The notes below the pieces were generated by a model that worked only from the letters and a program-made list of their open reading frames with translations, did no database searches and was not told where the DNA came from. A program made the translations under genes and the position numbers. A stretch of DNA of 64,000 nucleotides from NCBI GenBank assembly GCA_904066235.2, contig CAJFCV020000005.1:5079501-5143500 (forward strand), read 5' to 3'. The DNA is from Bursaphelenchus xylophilus (taxonomy: Eukaryota > Nematoda > Chromadorea > Rhabditida > Aphelenchoididae). Positions 1 through 11,450 of this stretch are shown piece after piece; position 1 is the stretch's first letter, and each line of letters opens with the position of its first letter.

Positions 1-606
1 ATATGATCTACAAGCAAACCATCTAAAATCTATTGATCTTCCGGTTTACCTCAAATTCATTGTATAAGGTGATTTTGGTTATGACTCCAGTTAGAACGGC
101 CGTTAAAGCGATGAATCTTCTCAATTTCTGGACTTTTTGCATTCTCCCAGGGAGACAAGTAATACAGTATCTCTCGAAAGAAGCTGCCAAAATCAGAAAA
201 GAAGAGGCACTCATGGCAATATGGGAGATGGTAATCATGGGTCTCATATAATGATACCAAGCTGTTAACAGCAAGGGCGATTCAAGATAGTCAGCCAACA
301 GACTGATGGACATTAAAGGAATGTAAGCGACGGCAATAAAGAAGTCAAAGAAGGCCAATAACATCAGATAGAGACAGTGGGAGTTGAGATGTTGCTTTCT
401 GAAATTGAAATGAGGCAAATGAATTGGCGAATATGTAATACTTACTTCTGGACCAAAGTGCCGAACAAAAATGCATTCTCACAACTCGAGATCAACGCCA
501 CCGAAGTTCCAAAGACACTGACCAACCAGAATCGACCCTCCAGGTATAAGGGAGGTTCGTAGAAACATTGGACGGGGTCCGTGGAATTGGCTGAGCTCTG
601 ATTCAT
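1..606 (-). CDS. Rhodopsin-family peptide GPCR, partial (3' end outside window)
   Basis: Two exons are visible on the minus strand. Exon 1 (606 to 446) gives a start Met, N-glycosylation sites (NQS, NST) and most of TM1. A GTAAGT donor joins it to exon 2 (398 to 50) after a TTTCAG acceptor, in phase. Exon 2 carries TM2 (LYLMLLAFFDFFIAVAYIPL), a TM3 with the ASFERYC box that replaces DRY, and the start of TM4; it ends at a GTAAAC donor near position 49, so the rest lies beyond the left edge. The combination HYMRP, TISHIAMSASSFLI and ERYCIT resembles nematode FMRFamide/myosuppressin-type receptors, which couple neuropeptides to G proteins at the plasma membrane. The ligand cannot be told. Family assignment is fairly secure; the subfamily is inference. 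Confidence 0.75.
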
Positions 607-3600
607 GTGTTCATAATCCGAGGATCTGCTGGAAGAACATCCCGTTCAAAGTCAAACACAAGGAAATGACGTCCCGCGATGTCCCAAATACAATTCAAGA
701 AACTCCCGGAGACGTTTTTTGGAGCCCGCTTAAGAGAATATTTAAGAGACGTCAAGGGCGTTAGGCCCTTTAACGAAGCCCACCCAGAACGGAGAGGGGA
801 GAGCCAGTTTGGGGACATCTTACAATACCGGAAAAGCAAAAAATAAACCAAATAACATAGCAGATATTACGGTCAAAATCTTAAAAGTTAAAGCTCAAGC
901 AAAGAATCCCCTGATTATTCAAAGATTCAGGTTTTTAAAATTTGCATTCAAAAGACCGTGAGAAAATCTCCCAAATTCGGAAATTTAAAAACTCGGAAAA
1001 AAGTCAAAATGTAAATCATGATCCCCGAAAAGGGAAAAATTGAAGATCCATGCAAAACAACACAATACTAAACAAATAAACAAAGGGCGGTAAAAAAGAC
1101 GTGAATTGCGCAATAATGTCACCATCGGATGTAAAATTAAGTTTGGGCTAAACAAATTGGAGATAAATTTAGCAAAAAGGACTCGCTGTTGCAAAGAGAA
1201 ATCTATTTTGCCCAAGGAAAAACAGCTTGTCAAGTCATAACAATCAAATTTCTTTCGAATTTCGACATTTTTCGAACTCCTTTGTGTGGGATATCTAAAA
1301 GATAAATTGGGTTTTTGAGATCAGTACAATATTGAGAGTCATTCTTGTACAAAGGGCAACTTTACATGTATAAATCAAACAAGAAAAAGGATTCCAAGAG
1401 GAAGCAACTACAATCAGCACCAAGAGCAGAGTCCTAAGTGCCAGTGTTCTAAAAATAAAAGCTTTTCCAAATTTAGTCCCTAATTTCTCTGGCCGAACGT
1501 CCACTCCGAATCAGAACCGTGTCCAAAAAGTTGTGAAAGAAAGCCCAAATTGAATCTGAGTCGTATCTTTCTGTTTTTTACGACCATCCCCTCCGGCTAC
1601 AACGTATCGAAAAAAGGGCCTCGCCTCACGTCAACTGGTCAAAGAAATTAAATTTTCAGTCAGCTGTACAGAGGGAGTTCCCCGGATGAAACAATTAGAC
1701 CCCCGGCAAAAAACAGGTCGCTCTTTTGAGCTAGGCCTTAAATGCCTGAGGCATTGCAGGTGTTATCGCCTTAGGCATTGAATTTGGGGGGGGGGGTGAT
1801 TAGAAAATGATTTAATGAGAAGCTCGGGCATTTGGACCTCAATCTTGACTTTAAAATAGAAATAGGATACTGTAACATCATGTGAAAATAAATCAAAGAT
1901 AAATATAAAATCTAATCATATGCGTGAGATGATAAAATGGATTGAAACAGGGATAAAGTACAAGGATTACTGTCGTCGAGAAGTAGGTACCAAACGAATT
2001 TGTGGGCCCCGAGGGGATCAGAAATTGGCCTCCAAATGCTGCACGTTCCAATCAAATTTCCTAATAAAAAATTAGCGTCGAACGGCTCCGGACCTCACAA
2101 AACTCCGCCGAATATCTTGGTATAACGTCATCGTTTATATTAAATGGCTAAACTTGGCCAAATAAACATGTTAGGACTACAGTACAAGCATCAGAGGAAG
2201 GAAATTTGCATTTATTTTCGACGAAAAGACGACTTGCTGCCAAATTTTAAAAATAAAAATTTTTATTTGGAGATTGGGAGAGGTTGGAGATTCCCTGTGG
2301 CCAAGACCTTTCCTTTTTATACGCACCGTTAAATTTGGTTAACCCAAAAGAAGCAAAGGAAACGTCTTCAAAGACGGGATTCCCACTCAAGGCCTTGGTA
2401 AAATTTTGTCATCATGGGATGTTGGTCATTCTCAGAGAGCAAGTATATAGACTGACATCATGACAATTCATGGCCAAGAAAACCCTTAAGAATACTGGTT
2501 TTATGAAAGGAATGGATGATGCCTTTCCTATTTCATTATTGTACTGTACTTTCTTCCAAAACAGCGCCATCTTTTCATAAAGGTCAGGAAATTAGCGATT
2601 CAAAAATTTAATTCGAATTTTCTTGACAATGAAAATTTATATAAGGCGTTCCGATATAAGAGAAAATTCCAAAAAAGCCGACTAAAAGTACTTGAATTAT
2701 TTTGACAAGGAGATGGAAATAAATTAGAGGCCATTTAACGAGTTGTCATAACAGCAGCTATGTTGGGATGACAGCTACCGTTTGGTGACCATGGGTAATT
2801 TAGATTAAAAATACCACAAGACAGTTTCCGAATTTCGAAAATTAGCCAGAATGTAATCTCGTGGATATGTGCAAATGACAACCGGGCCGAGTTTGTTTTT
2901 ATTTTCCTGTTTTTGTGGCCATCAGTCTTCAACCTCAGGCTTCGCACACTCCCCGTTTCAACGGATTTGGAGACGGATTGCCTTAATTTCATTGGATTCC
3001 ATTAAAGTTTCGTTTCGCAAAATCAACTCCAAGAATCTTCAAATCTATGGGAAGGTGCCGAAAAAATTAAAAACTTAAACTTCACAATCCCTTGGCCTGA
3101 GAGATATACTCCACCAATAAACACTGAATAGCGAACGCTTGCGTTTTGTTACTGGTTAAATGAAGTTAAGGAATGACAAGAATCTAAATGGCATACGTCC
3201 AAGATGACTATTATAAAAAAACAAGATGTAATTGTAATGGAATACTCGTAATATATTAACTACCATTTCGGGACACTTCCTCATCCTGTACTTCGTTTTC
3301 TACTGTGAGTACTGTCGTCAATATGTTTTCTAACCAAATAGAAAACATTCCGAGGAATTGCTCGTTCTAATGGAAAGATAATTGGATTAGAGAGAGTCTA
3401 GGGAGCAGAAGCCAAATCGGATAGCAGCATAAGGAACGGGGGTGATTAGTGTTCATTTTATGCTCTTGTTCCTTTTTTGAGGATTAATAATTGAATTGGC
3501 AGTTATCGATAACCGGTTCAGTTTTTGGAATTTATAATTTATGCAAATTCATGACGCCTTTCTCCTGAACTAACGAAAATGTGATAGTTTTGAGTTATTT

Positions 3601-3787
3601 TATTCAAACAAGAGTCCAATGAGTTAAAAATATTTCACTTTATTTACATTCTGCAATACATGAGACCGATATGTTACAAAAAATATTTTCACCGAGAATG
3701 AAAGACAACAAAGATGATGCCAGAGATTTGTTTGTATGGCACGATTAGAGATGTTACTCGTATTTCAAAGGCATGAAGACAGGTAGG
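607..3787. other. Long non-coding stretch
   Basis: I see no open frame with good splice signals or a recognisable product here. It is AT-rich with short homopolymers, including a G run near 1787. It probably holds the promoter of the GPCR to its left and the 3' flank of the small Cys-rich gene to its right. Confidence 0.5.
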
Positions 3788-4269
3788 TCATAGAGCAAAA
3801 GTTAAAAGAACAAAATCAAAAGCAAAGAGTAGAAAGACTCCAGTCACAATATCCAGATGTTTGAAGCCAAACGGAGCCGATTTTCCATTTAAGGATGACG
3901 CCGAATTACTGTAATCGAGAGTTACGTAACATTACCGCGACTTACCAAACACACTCGCTCCGTTGGATTCTTCCAAATAAGGCCATGCAAAAGTGTTCTC
4001 TGCTATGTCCGCCGTGAACTGATTGATGGCATTTAAAGTCACAGCACTTGTTAAAGACGGTGCAATCTCGGTCTGAGGCCTGCAATATAATCATAAACCA
4101 TTTTAAATTTAGTTTAAAGATTAAAGGTTTGTTGAGTTAAATCTTTTTTGTAAATAAAATAAGAACATACAATTTCCAAACATTGTTGTGTCAATAAAGA
4201 TTGGGATCGAACTTTGACACAAGAAATTGCGGAGAGAAAAATCAGAAGCAACGAGTTTCGTATTAGCAT
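3788..4269 (-). CDS. Small secreted cysteine-rich protein with hydrophobic C-terminal tail
   Basis: Three exons (4269-4171, 4079-3946, 3908-3788) join in phase to give 117 aa. The start Met follows a TTTTCAG acceptor by one base, suggesting trans-splicing. Residues 1-22 form a strong signal peptide (MLIRNSLLLIFLSAISC then polar). The mature part has eight cysteines in about 47 residues, including an adjacent pair (C44-C45) and a final C-x-C, which suggests a disulfide-knotted fold. The last 20 residues are hydrophobic and end at the stop, preceded by small residues (NSASSLNGKS), as in a GPI-anchor signal or a C-terminal membrane anchor. The second intron is only 37 nt. I do not recognise the family; a Ly6-like, toxin-like or defensin-like fold are all possible. 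It is too fragmented to show as one open frame, but signal peptide, phases and cysteines support it. Confidence 0.65.
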
Positions 4270-5209
4270 TCTGAAAATGATTGTTGTCACAAAAAACGAA
4301 TAGATCAAAAGAATAGGGACGAGCAGCACAAAACGTAAAAACCGTAACGTCACAACGATCCAAAAATAACGGAAATTAAAGTGGACTAATCGAGCGGAAT
4401 TGCAGGGTACCCGGTAATCCGGAGTAATAAGCTCACCCCTGAATCTGTCTGTCTGTTCTCGCGGCCAGATGGCGTATTTCAAGGCCTTTGAAGAGCTCTC
4501 TCTTCTTTACAGCGACTGTAAAGAGAGCGCGGCCCGAGCAGCTGCTTCCCCCCTTCCCTGCTCACTGACTGAAAATCCGAGGAGATCGAAAAATCATACA
4601 AAAGACGGGGCTCTCCGCTTTGCCCTTAGGGTCGAGACGAAAAAGGTCGCGTGAAAAACGTGAAAGGAAAAGGCGAAAAATTTGTTCTTATTCTAAAACT
4701 TTCATCTGAAACATAATAGTTTTATGCATGATATTCGGGGTACCCCTAAGTGCCCATGCTTATTCAAATGACTGATCGGAATAATTATAATGAACCCGCC
4801 CAAGGCTGTTCGTTTTCCCGAATGAACCGGTCCGAGAAAAGGCGCGCACTTTTGTCTTTGTCCTCGGAAACAACGGGAAACCGGGAGATCAGGTTGGGAA
4901 GAGAGGTGTAATATAAAAAAGAAAGCAATTGCCTACTTTATGACGATTAAAATACGAATCACAAGTTCAGAAATTCAGAAATTATAAATAAAGCATTATT
5001 ATTTTAACACAACCTCGAACCCATTAATTATCATAAACGCCAAAACGGTGAGATAAAATAACAAATAATTGAATATTCAAATCAGCAGAGAGGAAATATG
5101 ATCTCATGATGAATGTCAACCCCATCTTCCCGTCCTTTAAACGCCTCCATGATCTGAGCCACTTACGTTTACAAGTGGATCTTTCCTTTCTTTATGTCAT
5201 TCTCCGAAC
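4270..5209. other. Intergenic region between divergent genes
   Basis: The Cys-rich gene (minus) and the ENPP gene (plus) are transcribed away from each other here, so this 0.9 kb probably holds both promoters. The trans-splice-like acceptor TTTTCAG (minus strand, AG at 4272-4271) is at its left edge. No other coding signal is seen. Confidence 0.45.
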
Positions 5210-8200
5210 ATGGCCACAGAATCCAGGATGGTCGACATTCCTTTATGCAGCCCCACAGCCGGTGCCAAAGCCGAATTGCCGGGTGTACCTAGGGTAAAAT
5301 ATAAACTGGGTTTTGACAGTTATGCATTATAATATTTATAGCTGAGATTTCGCGACTTCAAGTTCCAACAGCGTCATATTTGTGTAGCCATTTCCATTGC
5401 CGCAGGGCTTCTTTTTATTGGAGTAATTGTTGGGCTGGTCTTGACAAGGACATTTGGGAGGAAATACGTTGAAGATGCCGCTTTCCTGAATCAAGATATC
5501 CATTGGCAGCACACTTGTGAGCCAAAGTGTTCCGGAAAGTGGGTGTCTTATGTCATCACAGTTACTTTTAAGATTTTAATTAATTTGCAATTTATTCTAG
5601 GTTTGATGTGCCCCCATTATTACTGATTAGTCTTGATGGATTTCGAGTTGAATACCTAACACGTCAGCTGACTCCAGCCATCTCAAAAATACTTCAGTGT
5701 GGAAGTAATGCCACTTATATGTATCCAACTTTCCCCTCCAAAACCTTCCCCAATCATCTGGCCATTGTCACCGGGTTATATCCAGAAAGTCACGGGATTG
5801 TGGGAAGCCATTTCATGGATTTTAATATCTCCCAGGAACCATTTACTCCTAGAACAAGGAATCCAGTATGGTTTAACGGGGAACCTGTGAGATCTTTGAC
5901 ATTTTTGATGACCAAATTGTTATTCAAATGTTTGCAAAAATCATTTCAGATCTGGAATACAGCCAAAAAGCATGGCAAAAAATCGGCGACGTTCTTCTGG
6001 CCCGGATCTGAGGTCTACATTAACGGCGGGAGACCGACTTTCATCGTGAATTACAATAGTTCCATCGCCTTTTCGAAACGAGTAGATCAGGTAAAGACAG
6101 TAAAGTAGAAATACTTTTACCCTCCAGAGGTGCCTTTTCTTGAATTATTTATTCGGCAATTGATCTTGATCCGAGAAAACTCGTTCTTTTCGAAAACAAA
6201 CACTACTCTAGTAAATGCCATTGTAATGACTGACTGGGAGGCGTTCGAAAATTCGGAAAGTTTTGCGAAAAAGTTTTTTTTCTCGGCGCCCTTTACGCCG
6301 ACCGGCTGACCCGGATTCAGTGACGAGAGGGCATCGTTTGCAAGGTGCATATAGACATTCAGCTAATCGTTATCTCGCTATGCCTCTGCTCAGCGAAAGC
6401 CTCAAAGCGATGAAAGAAGTTGAGGAAGTTGGAGTTCAAAAGGGGCTTGTAGATGTTTTAATGCTTACTTATGAAGAACTTGATGGATTCCAGCTGTGAA
6501 TATCTGTTTCGCAACCTCCTTCGATGATTTATCGTCTGCTCTTACCATGTATTTGTGAGGTCATTGACGTCAAATGTTGACTTCTTTCAAACTAAAAATT
6601 TAATTCTGTTATAAAAGCAATTACTCTGCTTTATGTAATCCTTGGCATGTCTGCAACTTTTTATTCGAGGTGCAACGTCTAATCTGACCTCCCCAAATCC
6701 CCGCATCCATGACCGATGTCCTGGCTAATCTGTCTGTTATCCCCTGAATCCATATTATTCATCATGAGATCTATGGGGTCCAACTGGTTATCTTCACCAC
6801 CTTTTCGGGCTTACAAAGTGATCCGCGCGTGTTTTTATCCTTGGTTCACTGACCATTTTTTATTCTTTTATCCCCCCAGGATTCGGGTTTTTGGATTTAA
6901 ATTATTTTTTGTATTCAGAATGACCCTTCTGAATGTTTTTGTTGTTCTGCTTGGATTAATCGGGGCCGTAAATGCTGAGGACAAGGCCGAGGTCAATATT
7001 CGGGTGTCAGGCCAATGCAGTCCAGGTAGGGTTACTGTAATTTGATTGTAAACTTGTTTTGTTTGCATTACCTTTCCTTATTTTAATTGCAGTGTATCTA
7101 AGTCGTCGGGGAATTGAACTGAGCAAATATCGACCGCTGATCCGATTTAATCCCGACAAAATCCAGCTGATTCCGAAGAATCCGGTGATCCCTGGTTGTG
7201 TAAAGATCAAAGCCGAGGGCGTCGAGATTCTGAAGCCGATTAGGAATCTGATAGCCGAGGTGGAGATGAGGATTGGCGGCACCCCCGACCCCAACAACCC
7301 CACTTTACCGTGCAGTAAAAAGATCGATGACAAGGTCAACCAATGTCCCTGTGCCAAAACCGAGGGGTCCTGGTCTGTTATGCCCATTTAGAGTTGATGA
7401 TCCAGATTTTAGTGTGTTCTGTGACTTCTGCAGACAAATGAAGAGCCAGACTTCGAGGATCTCGGTGACAGAATCGCCGTTAAATAAGAAGACCGAGTCG
7501 TTGGATGAGTCTTGTAAATGCGATGTAATGCAGCCAGGTCTTTATGACATTGAGACCGAGATGTGTACGCCTGAATTGGACGATGCCAAACAGTACATTC
7601 CTCCCGAAATTCAGAATAATATTTTGGAAAAAACTCCGGTAATTTTTCACTCGATTACTGTATTTTCTCTTGTGTTTTCTTGCAGTGAAATTAGTCTTCA
7701 TTTCAGATCTCAATGTTTATCACCGTTTATCTGATGGATATGGCCCCCAATCCAAACGAATCGTATCTCTCGGCCTTCGGCAAGGCCATTCTGCAACGTC
7801 GTATGGCTCAGAGCACCGTCGCTTGTTTCTTGATGGGTTTAGATGTTACTATTGGAGGCGCTCAATAAATAATAATATACAAATATAGTTGTTATGGTCA
7901 TAAGTTCTACATATACATATGTCTTTCTTTTTGCACAGAGTTTTCGGATCCAGGTCAAGCCACATTGTTTTTGAGACGATTTGAATGACCGATGTTAGTT
8001 TAATGTTGTTTTAGATCATTGAATGGCTGGAATTACCCGATGACGAACGCCCTTACTTCCTTGGGGTCTACTTTGAGCAGCCGGATGGAGTTGGTCATAA
8101 TAATGGGACAGATACGGACACTATTCAGACAGCTTTGATCAACATCGATGCCATGGTTAATTACCTTTTATCGAGGTTGGATAGGAAGGGATATCTCGGA

Positions 8201-10652
8201 TGTGTAAACATTGTGTTACTCTCTGATCATGGAATGCAAAAATTAAGGACGGAAAACGCAAAGATGGAGGATTACATCGACATTAATGACGAGAATATTA
8301 TCGCCACTGACGGGGTGATCAGCCATTTGTACTGGAAAGACAAAAGTAAGAGCACTAAAAGTATAATAAAGCGAGTTTAGCTAATTTAAACATCACAGAG
8401 AAGATTGCGCCATTCCGTTGTAAAAAAGGAGAATACTATTATGTCCATACTCCGGATACCTTGCCAAAAAGATATCATTATGCATCAACACCCAGGGTTG
8501 GCGATGTTATTTTGGAGTCATCGGTTGGCCATATTATGTATAAGTAAGCGTTTAAGAGTGCTAACAGTACCTACAAAACTATTTAGTCTAACTAAATTTA
8601 TTTTTATTTTCAGAAACAAACAACGAGAAGAAAAGAGTACACTAAGAGGAGACCATGGATATGACTTTGCACTGAAGCCGATGAGAGCCATATTTGGAGC
8701 TTATGGACCGTCGGTCAAGAAGAATTTAGAGATTGCACCATTTCAGAATGTGGAGCTCTACAATCTTTTTGTTGGTAGGTGGCCCACTGCCCGTTGTAAT
8801 CATTCATTTAGATCTGATGCAACTCCCAATAGCAGCGCCAAACAATGGAACCAGGGGATCTTTATATAACATCTTAAAGAACCCCCCAACATATGAGAAT
8901 GGACCTCAGATTGATCTTCCAGAGTGTTTCGGAGTTAGTCTTGTCAACTGTGGCGATGGCTGTCATTTCAAGGTAATTTAAACTCTCGAATTTTCCGTGC
9001 GGATTCTTCCATCAGATCCTGAAAATTTTATTTACATATATGTTACATACATTAGGTTGCCTTTGTGGCGTCTCTGCCGAGTGCCGGAAAAAAACTTGAA
9101 CACGAATACGGATTTATTTTTAGCTTACAGGGGAAGTACTCCAAGTGCGACGCTCAGATTTTGATGAAACTGGGCACAAATTTAGAATAATTTTTTTAAA
9201 GATATATGCGAGAATCCTAGCTCGCGCTTTGCAGAAACAACCAAAATTTTTAGATCGAAAATCGGCGAAAATTTAGGACTTTTTGCCGAATTTCGGCACG
9301 AAAAGTTTCACGCCTATTTCAACCGTAAAGGATAATGTTTCAACAAAAAATCAAATTTTTCCGCACAAAACTGCCAAAGTTATGGCCAAAAAGCGCTTTT
9401 CTGTCTGACCGCTCTCCAGGTTTAGCGCGCTCTCTCGGCGGCAAAAATCGTTCGATATCTCGGCGGCTCCCGCAAAGCGCGAGCTAAAACTTTCAGGAAT
9501 TCATATTTAGTCCATACCCGACGTGTGTGCAAAATTTAAAGAAAATCTGAGCGTCGCACTTGGAGTACTTCCCCTGTTAATTATAATTTATGCACCGTAC
9601 ATTCGTATACACACATATATTACAATGATGATTTTGAGTTTCAGATTCAAACCGAAGAGGAAGAAAAGCAAGCTTGCAATCGACTTGACCGAATGCAAGT
9701 CCCGGAAGAATGGGCTGACTCGGCCACACTCTGCACCATCGGGATTTGTAATGCGACCTTAGTCTACGACCAGGACCTGGGCCAAGCCAAATTCGTGGAA
9801 AGTCTTCTGAAAGCCGAGATTCCACACATTGATCATCGGGCGTCTTGCACTGTGCATCTCAAGTTTAGTAATAAAGTAAAAATGGATCATGAAGATGATG
9901 AGAATCCCCAAAGTAGAATCCTTTCAACTCCAATCATACCGACTGTCAGCAATTGCTCTAAAGGAATGACTTTGACATCGAATACGTCTTGGATTACCCT
10001 GTTTAATGACAATGATTACTCTCGATATCTGGCTGAAGGACAGATTTCGGCTCCAATTGGATTCATTAAAGGGATTTGGAATGACTTCTTGGCTCTTCTG
10101 AAGAAGTATCAGAGGCATTATAAGAACCTCGTCATGTTTGCTGGTCCCATATATGACGTTGATCATAATGGACTGCGAGATTCGACAGAACAGATTGTTA
10201 ATGTGTAAGTTTAATGTGTATTTGCATGTGTGAATGTAATACCTATCGCTTGTTTTTGGGTAAAGTGTTTTTAAGCATCCATTTTTAACTCTTTACACTT
10301 GTTTTCCAGAGCAAAAAAGCAGCCGACTCATGTTTTTATCATCCTCCTTCGCTGCAAAGGTAGCTGGCATCGGAGTGGCCGTTATTGTGAGGATTCCAAG
10401 GCCACAAGAGTGCTCTCATTTCTACTTCCCCTTCTTGATAGTGACTTGAATTGTTTGGTAAGAATTTTTTAATCAATGAGTGTTTTTTAGCAACCCCTTG
10501 AATATCTTTATCGCCACACATGCAGAGTCCGAGACATTGAATTACTAACAGGCTTGGAATGGTTCACAAACAGGGCCGTCTACGATGATGAACTGGCATT
10601 ACGCCTGAGGACGCAGCAGAACGAGGAATTGTGGCAAATGGAACATCCCTAG
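5210..10652 (+). CDS. Ectonucleotide pyrophosphatase/phosphodiesterase (ENPP family), type II membrane protein
   Basis: Eleven exons join in phase (5210-5293, 5342-5538, 5601-5886, 5950-6090, 8015-8345, 8381-8543, 8614-8774, 8812-8972, 9645-10204, 10310-10457, 10491-10652) to give 797 aa. A short cytosolic tail is followed by a signal anchor at about residues 41-63. The catalytic domain has the metal-binding SLDGF, the nucleophile Thr in SKTFPNH, PDGVGHNNG, LLSDHGM and GDHGYD, so the two-zinc site is complete. A nuclease-like C-terminal domain follows (VMFAGPIYDVDHNG). Such enzymes hydrolyse extracellular nucleotides or phosphodiesters to nucleoside 5'-monophosphates. The somatomedin-B repeats of ENPP1-3 are absent. 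The fourth intron (6091-8014) holds a whole separate gene and the eighth a 449-bp MITE. A zinc-finger gene starts about 100 bp downstream, suggesting an operon. Family certain; substrate unknown. Confidence 0.92.
6377..6499 (+). other. Short open frame in ENPP intron 4, doubtful
   Basis: A 40-codon frame starts at an ATG near 6380 and ends at a TGA before 6500. It encodes an acidic, amphipathic peptide (MPLLSESLKAMKEVEEVG and so on, ending YEELDGFQL). The amino-acid composition looks more coding-like than the surrounding intron, but there is no clear splice partner and no family match. It could be a leftover exon or a small independent ORF. Confidence 0.2.
6920..7868 (+). CDS. Secreted Cys-rich protein nested in an ENPP intron
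   Basis: Four exons (6920-7025, 7093-7372, 7413-7638, 7707-7868) give 257 aa in phase. The start Met lies one base after a TATTCAG acceptor, and there is no upstream exon, which points to trans-splicing. Residues 1-19 are a signal peptide (MTLLNVFVVLLGLIGAVNA). The mature protein has cysteine clusters CPCAK, SCVFCDFC and CKC. The 40-nt intron at 7373-7412 is needed to restore the frame and yields the SCVFCDFC motif. An AATAAATAATAAT stretch just after the stop may be the polyadenylation signal. It resembles a nematode secreted family with a C-x-x-C-D-x-C motif, but I cannot name a function. It sits on the same strand as its host and has its own start and end. Confidence 0.72.
9128..9576. mobile_element. 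MITE with perfect 36-bp terminal inverted repeats (TTA target duplication)
   Basis: The left end starting CAGGGGAAGTACTCC and the right end finishing GGAGTACTTCCCCTG are exact reverse complements over about 35-36 bp. The element is flanked on both sides by TTA, a three-base duplication typical of PIF/Harbinger-type elements. No transposase frame is present. It lies in an ENPP intron, between the exons ending at 8972 and starting at 9645. The perfect ends suggest recent insertion. Confidence 0.85.
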
Positions 10653-10753
10653 AATAATATTATTTTTTGTAAAATCTTCCGAATAAATGTTCAAATCGAT
10701 ATAACAATTCTAATTTTATTTTGTGTGAAATTGGAGGGCGGTTATTCCAAAAA

Positions 10754-11051
10754 ATGGCACAGAAATGTGAATGCTGCCAGTCCACGGAGAAGGTGACGTC
10801 GAAACAAAAGGGGCGCAACGTGTGTGATGACTGCTTCTACGTGAGTTCTGTATCTTAGTCATCTTTTTTATATTACATAATTTGTCATCCTCTTTCTGCA
10901 GTGTTACGTATGTGCAAAACCCATCAAGACGGCAAAGTTCAAGGTTCTGTTGGATCGTTTCTACTGCCAGGGCTGCAACGTCACCTACACCGCCCATCGT
11001 CATCAACTTGCTTACATGGGATGTGGTCCGGTCTGTTATAAACTGATGTGA
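10754..11051 (+). CDS. Tiny Cys-rich zinc-binding protein (LIM/zinc-ribbon-like)
   Basis: Two exons (10754-10840 and 10902-11051) joined at a GTGAGT...CTGCAG intron give 78 aa. There are twelve cysteines, arranged as CECC, CDDC, CYVC, CQGC and later single Cys, with histidines at HRH. This pattern fits two zinc sites such as a LIM or zinc-ribbon fold. There is no signal peptide, so it is probably cytosolic or nuclear. It starts 102 bp after the ENPP stop, with an AATAAA in between, which fits a downstream operon gene, although I see no strong TTTCAG acceptor before the ATG. AATAAA follows its own stop. I do not recognise a named orthologue. Confidence 0.65.
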
Positions 11052-11450
11052 TGTCACAATAAATTATATTTTTCAAAGATCAGTGGTTAAATTTGTGTTT
11101 TGTAGCTGATCTTATCAAACGATCTAGAGTATGTTTGTAAAACTACTTTGTTGCACCTGAAAAAAACATGATTTTGTAAGGAGACTAGAGATGTTGTGTC
11201 CGAATATAGAAATTCGGCAGCATAAAAAGATCGATCAAGTCTAGAAATCCTGTCGTATTTTGAGTCCTACACTGGAAAACTCGCAACAGACTACACTATA
11301 AATCAGCATTCTCGCAATCCCTACATATGATTTGTGATATGTTTTGTGGAACAAAGTACGAATATAAAGGGTTAATATATAAGACCTTGCTGCGCTCATT
11401 TTCTTGATAAGAAAAATTAAAAAATATTCACTCTTTAGTAACAGGAATAA
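11052..11450. other. Intergenic, 3' flank and P450 promoter
   Basis: Contains the AATAAA polyadenylation signal of the zinc-finger gene near 11060 and, at its right edge, an AACAG acceptor-like site just before the P450 start codon. No coding signal is seen. Confidence 0.4.
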
